From JAJPJX01 sp964568355 (GTDB lineage Bacteria > Acidobacteriota > Terriglobia > Bryobacterales > Bryobacteraceae): DNA of 10,910 bases. Location of the stretch: the NCBI GenBank assembly GCA_964568355.1, contig CAZMRK010000113.1, positions 1 to 10,910 of the forward strand, given 5' to 3'. The position numbers and the translations under genes were made by a program. The notes beneath the pieces were generated by a model. That model saw nothing but the letters and a program-made list of their open reading frames with translations, was not told where the DNA came from and ran no database searches. This document shows, piece after piece, positions 6,847 to 10,910 of this stretch. Positions within the stretch are counted from its first letter, which is position 1. The number at the start of each line of letters is the position of its first letter.

Positions 6847-7697
6847 TTTGACGCCCAAAGCCCTTCGGCCTCATCGAGCTGCCGTGCAAGCGCCAGGTAG
6901 GTTTGCGAGGCCGGCGACTGAGGATCGGTGTCGAGCAGGCACTCTCCCCGGTCCCCGCCGTTGACGATGCGCGGATCGACCGGAATCCCGCCGAGGAACG
7001 GGATGCTCATCTCTTGGCAGAGCCGGGCGCCGCCGCCCGCGCCAAACAAGTCGGTATGTGCGCCGCAATGCGGACAGGCATATCCGCTCATGTTCTCCAG
7101 CACGCCAGCGATTGGCAGTTCGGCCTTCTGGCAGAAGGTGACACACCGGCGGACAGCGGCAATCGCCAGTTCCTGCGGCGTGGTGACGACAACGGCTGCC
7201 GCTGGCCGACCAATCAACTGGGCGGCAGAGAGAGGTTCATCGCCGGTGCCGTGCGGACAGTCGACCACCAGGTAGCCGAGATCGCCCCAGTCCACATCGC
7301 TCAGCAGTTGCTGGATCACCTTATACTTCATGGGACCTCGCCAGATGACGGCATCGGTTTTGTTCCCGATAAAGAAGCCGATGGACATCAGCGTCAAACG
7401 ATCTCGGACAGTTACGGGCTGAATCGCTTGTCCGTTTGAAACAGGCACTCCAGCCTCACAGCCGAGGATCTTCGGCGCACTCGGACCATGGATGTCAACA
7501 TGCAGCAACCCGACCTTTTGCCCCTGAAGCGAGAGAGCGACAGCCAGGTTTGCGGCTGCCGTGCTTTTGCCGACGCCGCCCTTTCCGGACACGACGACGA
7601 GGCGGCGGCGCACTTTCGCCATGCGTTCCTCAAGGCGCTGTTCATCGCTCTTCTTCGGTTCAGCGCCAATGGCAACAAGCGTTTCGTGGTGTCTCAT
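6843..7697 (-). CDS. mrp: Mrp/NBP35-type Fe-S cluster-binding P-loop ATPase
   Basis: A 284-residue member of the Mrp/ApbC/Nbp35 group, which binds and transfers 4Fe-4S clusters as a dimer. The deviant Walker A motif SGKGGVGKS lies at residues 37-45, followed by LLHVDIHGPSAPKILG (64-79), VIWRGPMK (117-124), and the Walker B region LVVDCPHGTGDEPLS (143-157). The cluster-binding CPHC (Cys208, Cys211) follows in ENMSGYACPHCG. The usual family sequence is DxPPGTGDE; here the second Pro is His148 (codon at 7251-7253). No N-terminal MIP18-like domain is present, so it is the short form. ATG 7697 overlaps the upstream stop as ATGA. An open frame up to 8204 lies inside the upstream gene and is not used. 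Its neighbours suggest a role in Fe-S assembly for the operon's own proteins. Confidence 0.92.
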   Translation of the reverse strand: MRHHETLVAIGAEPKKSDEQRLEERMAKVRRRLVVVSGKGGVGKSTAAANLAVALSLQGQKVGLLHVDIHGPSAPKILGCEAGVPVSNGQAIQPVTVRDRLTLMSIGFFIGNKTDAVIWRGPMKYKVIQQLLSDVDWGDLGYLVVDCPHGTGDEPLSAAQLIGRPAAAVVVTTPQELAIAAVRRCVTFCQKAELPIAGVLENMSGYACPHCGAHTDLFGAGGGARLCQEMSIPFLGGIPVDPRIVNGGDRGECLLDTDPQSPASQTYLALARQLDEAEGLWASK

Positions 7698-8647
7698 CTG
7701 GGAAGCTCTTTCTGGACGCCTGAGATATGGCCGAGCCGTTTCAGGCTCTGATAGTAATCCTCCAGTTCCATCTGTCCGGAGTTGAAAGTTGCGACAACCC
7801 TTCCGCCGTCGAGGGCCACGGCATAGGGAGGATCGGTAAAGGAGAGCGCCTTCCGTAGAACAACGGCGTCCGAAGAGATGCCCGCATGAAGGCCCGTGTC
7901 CTCGAGGAAGGCGCGTGCAAAGCGTTGTTCCCGGGTCGGCAGGACAACCACTCGCGTTCCACCCCAGTTCTGTTTGGCCATCTTCTGGGCCACCGCGTAG
8001 CAGTGCATGCATTCGGGGTCGAAGAAATAGAGGAGGATGCGGCCGTGTCGAAGCGCCAGAGGACTGCCATCGACGACCGCGGTCTCCGGCACATCGGCGC
8101 TGCTGCGCCGGGTTGCCGACACACCGTAGGATACGGCCGCAATCAGGCACAAACAACCGGCGATCAGAGCGACCTGGCGCACTCCACGAGCCTTCTGCGA
8201 CCACATGGCGGCGGCGAGCGCGAGTCCCAGCATGACGGCATCGCCGGCGAAGAAGGCAGGGCCTACAACCCGCGCAACCCAGGGAAAACAGCTACAGTCT
8301 TCGCCCAACAGGCGGTCGTACAGAAACGCAAAATACACCATGAAGACGATCAGCATCGCGGCGGCCAGCCATGCGCCCCAACGCCGGTAGCGCGGGAGAA
8401 GCAACAGCGCGCCGGTCAAGGTCTCGGCCACCGCGGCCGCGATCGCCGTTGGAAGGCTCAGTGAGACCGGGACAAGCAACTGTATGATGCGCTCCCCCGT
8501 TCCGTTTAAGTCCGTCAGCTTCCAGATGCCGGACACCAGGAACACGAGGCTCAGGACGTCGGCGGCAACGGCCCCCGCCATTGCCTTCAACCGCGATCTA
8601 GTCTGAACAGATTCTACAGGGCACACTGCGTGCTGGACCGTGCTCAT
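7694..8647 (-). CDS. MauE/DoxX-like membrane protein fused to a thioredoxin-like domain
   Basis: A 317-residue inner-membrane redox protein. The N-terminal half (about 25-175) has four or five hydrophobic segments and resembles the MauE/DoxX group. It includes VFLVSGIWKL, AETLTGALLLLPRYRRWGAW and a paired-Cys loop EDCSCFPW (Cys118, Cys120). After about residue 180 it becomes soluble. RILLYFFDPECMHCYAVAQKM carries a thioredoxin-like CxxC (Cys213, Cys216). TDPPYAVALDGGRVV (271-285) fits the cis-Pro strand, and the C-terminus YYQSLKRLGH is helical. Known MauE proteins help disulfide formation in methylamine dehydrogenase. Here the membrane part may pass electrons between quinone or cytoplasmic thiols and the thioredoxin domain, but this is inference. 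ATG 8647 has AAGGGAGG at 8661-8668, a somewhat long gap. It is the first gene of the minus-strand operon and its stop overlaps mrp. Confidence 0.8.
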   Translation of the reverse strand: MSTVQHAVCPVESVQTRSRLKAMAGAVAADVLSLVFLVSGIWKLTDLNGTGERIIQLLVPVSLSLPTAIAAAVAETLTGALLLLPRYRRWGAWLAAAMLIVFMVYFAFLYDRLLGEDCSCFPWVARVVGPAFFAGDAVMLGLALAAAMWSQKARGVRQVALIAGCLCLIAAVSYGVSATRRSSADVPETAVVDGSPLALRHGRILLYFFDPECMHCYAVAQKMAKQNWGGTRVVVLPTREQRFARAFLEDTGLHAGISSDAVVLRKALSFTDPPYAVALDGGRVVATFNSGQMELEDYYQSLKRLGHISGVQKELPR

Positions 8648-8688
8648 GGTGCTCTGACCGCCTCCCTTCTGCTTCCGCCAATCGGCTC

Positions 8689-8717
8689 TTGACCGGCATT
8701 AGGAGGAAGTGTAAGAT
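8689..8717 (+). promoter_or_regulatory. Candidate sigma-70-type promoter of the nifX-like operon
   Basis: TTGACC (8689-8694) and TAAGAT (8712-8717) are separated by 17 bases, matching the -35 and -10 boxes at 5/6 and 4/6 positions. The expected transcript start would be near 8724, inside the inverted repeat at 8717-8735. A repressor bound there would block initiation. Acidobacterial consensus sequences are assumed to be like those of E. coli. Confidence 0.5.
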
Positions 8718-8735
8718 AAGTGTTATTTGCACCTA
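8717..8735. promoter_or_regulatory. Candidate PadR operator C, TAAGTG-N7-CACCTA
   Basis: This 19-bp site has the same half-site lengths and 7-base spacer as the repeat upstream of padR, with one mismatch (TAAGTG instead of TAGGTG). It lies between the two divergent operons, 26 bases before the nifX-like start codon and 69 bases from the MauE-thioredoxin start. It overlaps the last base of the predicted -10 box and the expected transcript start. A further AAGTGT (8707-8712) sits 11 bases upstream in direct orientation and may be an extra half-site. Confidence 0.65.
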
Positions 8736-8761
8736 TTCAGTATTGCATAAAGGAGCGCAAA

Positions 8762-9109
8762 ATGAAAATCGCCGTCAGTGCGAAAGGGGAAAGCCTCGTG
8801 AGTGAGGTCGATCCCCGCTTCGGCCGGGCGGCCTGGTTCCTCGCCTTTGAAACCGACGACGGGACGTGGCAGGCGGTGAACAACACCATAGCCATTTCAG
8901 CGACACACGGCGCTGGCATTCAGTCCGCGGAAACGGTATGCCGGCTGGGAGCCGGAGCAGTCATCAGCGGGCACATCGGTCCTAAAGCGTTCGCTGTGCT
9001 TGCTGCCGGTGGTGTGAAAGTCTATCAAGGTGACGCCAGAACGGTGCAGATGGCAATCGACGATTTCAAAGGTGGACGCCTACCGGAAATTGAGAGATCG
9101 AACGGTTGA
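8762..9109 (+). CDS. NifX/NifB-like dinitrogenase iron-molybdenum cofactor-type protein (COG1433)
   Basis: A 115-residue single-domain protein of the Nitro_FeMo-Co family, with a ribonuclease-H-like fold. NifX and the NifB C-terminal domain bind FeMo-cofactor precursors. Stand-alone members outside nitrogen fixers bind Fe-S or Fe/Mo-S clusters, with unclear roles. Family motifs are MKIAVSAKGE at the start, SEVDPRFGRAAWF (14-26), THGAGIQSAE (48-57), GAGAVISGHIGPKAF (63-77) and GVKVYQGDARTV (84-95). Cys60 is the only cysteine, so a cluster would need other ligands. ATG 8762 has AAGGAG at 8750-8755 with a 6-base gap. No nitrogenase genes are visible. It is first in the plus-strand operon, and the upstream inverted repeat suggests PadR control. 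Confidence 0.9.
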   Translation: MKIAVSAKGESLVSEVDPRFGRAAWFLAFETDDGTWQAVNNTIAISATHGAGIQSAETVCRLGAGAVISGHIGPKAFAVLAAGGVKVYQGDARTVQMAIDDFKGGRLPEIERSNG

Positions 9110-9135
9110 TATCACCGATCGGAAAGGAGCAGAAC

Positions 9136-9375
9136 ATGCCATTCATGGACGGAACAGGCCCTCTCGGCGAAGGTCCGGGATCCGGCCGAGGTAAAGGAAG
9201 GTGCGCGGCGGGGACCAGAGGGGCTGGTCGCGGCATTGGATTGGGCCGGCGACTGGGAAGGTGTGCGGCACGCGATCCGAAGACGGCTCTTGCGCAGGAA
9301 GCCAGTTTCCTCGAAAGGCAGCTCGACCGCATCAAGCGGCAAATCCAGGGGCCGGGTGGCGGAAAGGCGGTTTAA
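9136..9375 (+). CDS. Small Gly/Arg-rich DUF5320-like protein
   Basis: A 79-residue protein with the opening MPFMDGTGPLGEGPGSGRGKG, typical of the small DUF5320-type proteins that accompany NifX-like genes. The middle is Gly/Arg-rich with two cysteines (Cys23 and Cys43), which may be metal-binding. The end (about 48-70, ALAQEASFLERQLDRIKRQI) is predicted helical and could form a coiled coil. The function is unknown. ATG 9136 follows AAGGAG (9124-9129) by 6 bases, 26 bases after the previous stop. Its 3' end overlaps the phosphatidylserine decarboxylase frame by about 20 bases. Confidence 0.85.
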   Translation: MPFMDGTGPLGEGPGSGRGKGRCAAGTRGAGRGIGLGRRLGRCAARDPKTALAQEASFLERQLDRIKRQIQGPGGGKAV

Positions 9376-10036
9376 TCGCTACTTGTCGATACCGATCGAC
9401 AGGAGTGCGTGGATTCCGTTGCTGGCGTGTGCAGGAGTGCTGGTTGCTGCAATCACCCTCCAATGGCAGACTGTCGCCGTTGGGCTTGCGGTTCTCATAG
9501 CATTGCTGGGATTCTTTTTCCGCGATCCGGAGAGGCAGACCTCCGCGGACGCCCGCGCGTTTGTAAGTCCCGCGGATGGCGTTGTGACACGGGTTGGTGT
9601 GAATGAGGATCCCAGGGTCGGTTCGGTTGGCGGCCCTTTCGTGACAATCTTTCTCGCAGTATGGAACGTGCACGTGAACCGCGCCCCGCGTCACGGCTCC
9701 GTCGAAAGAGTCATCTACGAGCCAGGGGGGCATGCGATGGCATTTCGGGACAGCGCAGCTTCGAATGAGAGCAACTGGATCTGGTTTCGGTCAGGCGACG
9801 TGCAATTCGTGGTTCGACAGGTTGCGGGAAAGATCGCGCGCCGCGTCGTTTGCCGCCTCCGGCCCGGAGATTGGGTTCGTCAGGGGCAGCGTCTTGGGAT
9901 GATCCGTTTCGGCTCGCGGACGGATCTCTTTCTCCCTGCTGGGAGCCGGGTTCTGGTCCAGCCTGGAGATAAGGTTCGCGGCGGCGTCTCGGTGATCGCG
10001 TTGGCTCCGGGCGTGGAAGTTGGGGAACGCCAATGA
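9356..10036 (+). CDS. psd: Phosphatidylserine decarboxylase, short form
   Basis: A membrane-bound pyruvoyl enzyme that makes phosphatidylethanolamine from phosphatidylserine. With the chosen start it has 226 residues, the size of the short family. A hydrophobic region (about 20-53) precedes GFFFRDPER. Then come VSPADGVVTRV (Asp74), WNVHVNRAP (His106), RQVAGKIARRVVC (154-166) and RFGSRTDLFLP (184-194). Gly186-Ser187 is the likely self-cleavage site that yields the pyruvoyl group, and Asp, His and Ser fit the known processing triad. GTG 9356 (after AGGGG) is preferred. TTG 9383 is the alternative, and both are imperfect. The open frame extends to 9236, but that part lies within the DUF5320 gene. 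The stop overlaps the next start as ATGA. A phospholipid gene inside a Fe-S cluster operon is unexpected. Confidence 0.88.
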   Translation: MAERRFNRYLSIPIDRSAWIPLLACAGVLVAAITLQWQTVAVGLAVLIALLGFFFRDPERQTSADARAFVSPADGVVTRVGVNEDPRVGSVGGPFVTIFLAVWNVHVNRAPRHGSVERVIYEPGGHAMAFRDSAASNESNWIWFRSGDVQFVVRQVAGKIARRVVCRLRPGDWVRQGQRLGMIRFGSRTDLFLPAGSRVLVQPGDKVRGGVSVIALAPGVEVGERQ

Positions 10037-10881
10037 TTCGGATTGCGGTGGCAAGTGGTAAAGGCGGTACCGGAAAGACTACGGTTGCGACGAGCCTGGC
10101 CCTGTGTATCGCACACGAATGCCCGGTCCATCTACTGGACTGCGACGTGGAGGCCCCGAATGCCGCGTTCTTTCTGCACCCGGCATTCGACACGGTCGAA
10201 GACGTGTCGGTTCTCGTGCCGAGGATCGACAAGTTGGCGTGCACCCGCTGCGCGGAGTGCAGCAGCCTGTGCGCGTTTCATGCACTCGCCACGACGGCGA
10301 ACGGCGTGCTTGTATTTCCAGAGATCTGCCGCGGTTGCGGCGGATGCGCGCGGGTATGCCCTGCCGGCGCGATCACTGAAGCCCCGCGACCGGTGGGGAA
10401 GATATCGCGGGGAACAGCCGGAAAGATTCGCATTACACAGGGAACGCTGAATTCCGGCGAGATCGCCACCGTACGGCTGGTGCACGCCGTAAGGGCGAGC
10501 GCATCGTCGGCTGAGGTCGTGATCGTGGACGCTCCACCGGGCACGCGCTTCCGGGTGGTCGCCGCGGTCGATGGTGCCGATTTCGTCGTATTGGTGACGG
10601 AATCCACTTCGTTTGGCCTCAATGAACTCCGGCTCGCGGCGGAGATGGTCAACGACCTCGGCTTGCGGACAGGCGTCCTGATCAATCGTGACGAACCCGG
10701 CGACGGCCGCATGGACCGGTTCTGTAAAGCTTCGCGGCTTCCCATTGTCGGACGAATCAAGGATGGTCGCAGAGTTGCGGAAGTGTACTCTCGTGGCGAT
10801 CAGCCCTTTTCTGCGCTGTCTTCTTTTCGCGCGGAAATCGACGCGCTTGCCCTTCGGCTGAGAAGCGAGGTGGGCGTGTGA
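10033..10881 (+). CDS. MinD-superfamily P-loop ATPase with inserted ferredoxin domain (COG1149-like)
   Basis: A 282-residue cytoplasmic ATPase related to MinD/Mrp. The deviant Walker A motif SGKGGTGKT lies at residues 8-16, followed by LLDCDVEAPNAAFF (34-47). A ferredoxin-like insert holds two 4Fe-4S motifs: Cys70-x2-Cys73-x2-Cys76-x3-Cys80, and Cys99-x2-Cys102-x2-Cys105-x3-Cys109-Pro. The Walker B region is VVIVDAPPGTRFRVV (162-176). Such proteins occur in pairs beside NifX-like genes in many anaerobes and probably couple ATP use to cluster transfer or electron flow. Their partners are not established. ATG 10033 overlaps the psd stop as ATGA. The stop overlaps the next start as GTGA, so three genes are translationally linked. 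Confidence 0.92.
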   Translation: MIRIAVASGKGGTGKTTVATSLALCIAHECPVHLLDCDVEAPNAAFFLHPAFDTVEDVSVLVPRIDKLACTRCAECSSLCAFHALATTANGVLVFPEICRGCGGCARVCPAGAITEAPRPVGKISRGTAGKIRITQGTLNSGEIATVRLVHAVRASASSAEVVIVDAPPGTRFRVVAAVDGADFVVLVTESTSFGLNELRLAAEMVNDLGLRTGVLINRDEPGDGRMDRFCKASRLPIVGRIKDGRRVAEVYSRGDQPFSALSSFRAEIDALALRLRSEVGV

Positions 10882-10910
10882 AGGAAATTGTCGTCTTAAG
10901 CGGGAAGGGC
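10878..10910 (+). CDS. Second MinD/ferredoxin-type P-loop ATPase, first 11 codons only
   Basis: GTG 10878 overlaps the previous stop (GTGA) and opens MKEIVVLSGKG, the beginning of a deviant Walker A motif. The window ends within the P-loop. By analogy with known paired ATPases in these clusters, it is probably the partner of the preceding gene, but its ferredoxin domain cannot be seen here. Confidence 0.75.
   Translation, partial: MKEIVVLSGKG

Noticed and set aside
6184..6900. 238-residue plus-strand open frame
   Set aside because: It is antisense to the MBL-fold gene, whose HxHxDH motif is unambiguous.
6890..6905. AGGTAGGT-type matches to the PadR half-site inside mrp
   Set aside because: There is no inverted partner at the right spacing and the site lies within coding sequence.
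7698..8204. Long N-terminal extension of the Mrp frame (453-residue open frame)
   Set aside because: It lies entirely inside the MauE-thioredoxin gene in another frame, has no Mrp-like content, and the ATGA junction at 7697 gives the normal short Mrp.
7886..8464. 192-residue plus-strand open frame
   Set aside because: It is antisense to the MauE-thioredoxin gene and has no family signature.
8762..9109. Evidence for a nitrogen fixation locus
   Set aside because: Only a stand-alone NifX-like protein is present. No nifHDK, nifB radical-SAM or nifEN genes are in the window, and such proteins are common in non-fixers.

Overview
The window looks like chromosome from a GC-rich, Gram-negative bacterium, most likely an acidobacterium of the Solibacter/Bryobacter type. 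This rests on the left-end gene: a TonB-dependent, Oar-like outer-membrane receptor with the motif QPRVGVAY...GSYGVFYDR and a C-terminal Phe, a type heavily expanded in that phylum. No database search was possible, so the taxonomic call is inference.

Left part (1-3088). The 3' part of the receptor gene (5' end outside the window) is split by a one-base insertion in an A5 run near 924-928. It is followed 41 bases later by a SAM-dependent methyltransferase with an export-type N-terminus. Facing it on the minus strand is a YgeA-like L-aspartate/glutamate racemase.

Centre (3218-8647, all minus strand). Transcription runs right to left. The order is a MauE/DoxX-like membrane protein fused to a thioredoxin-like domain, an Mrp-type Fe-S ATPase with CxxC, a COG1237-like metallo-beta-lactamase-fold protein, a TrmO-like tRNA methyltransferase and a 10-TM heavy-metal-exporter-like permease. 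The first three genes are coupled by 4-base ATGA overlaps, and the permease starts 5 bases after trmO. Then come a 138-bp element bounded by 15-base inverted repeats, a rhodanese-domain lipoprotein, and a PadR-family regulator with an N-terminal C-x8-C-x-C motif.

Right part (8762-10910, plus strand). A divergent operon encodes a NifX/NifB-like (COG1433) protein, a small Gly/Arg-rich DUF5320-like protein, phosphatidylserine decarboxylase, a MinD-type ATPase with two inserted 4Fe-4S motifs, and the first 11 codons of a second P-loop ATPase. The last three are again linked by ATGA/GTGA overlaps.

How the genes fit together. NifX-like, DUF5320, paired MinD/ferredoxin ATPases, Mrp and COG1237-like proteins are known to travel together, mostly in anaerobes, with a poorly understood role in Fe-S or metal metabolism. 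The most informative new signal is a 19-bp inverted repeat, TAGGTG-N7-CACCTA, upstream of padR. It is found again, with one half-site change, in the divergent promoter region at 8717-8735, where it overlaps a predicted -10 element. This suggests that the Cys-bearing PadR protein represses its own gene and one or both operons in response to a metal or redox/thiol signal. The exporter, thioredoxin fusion and exported rhodanese are then plausible effectors. There is no gene-free stretch longer than 300 bases. No tRNA, rRNA, CRISPR array or transposase gene was seen.
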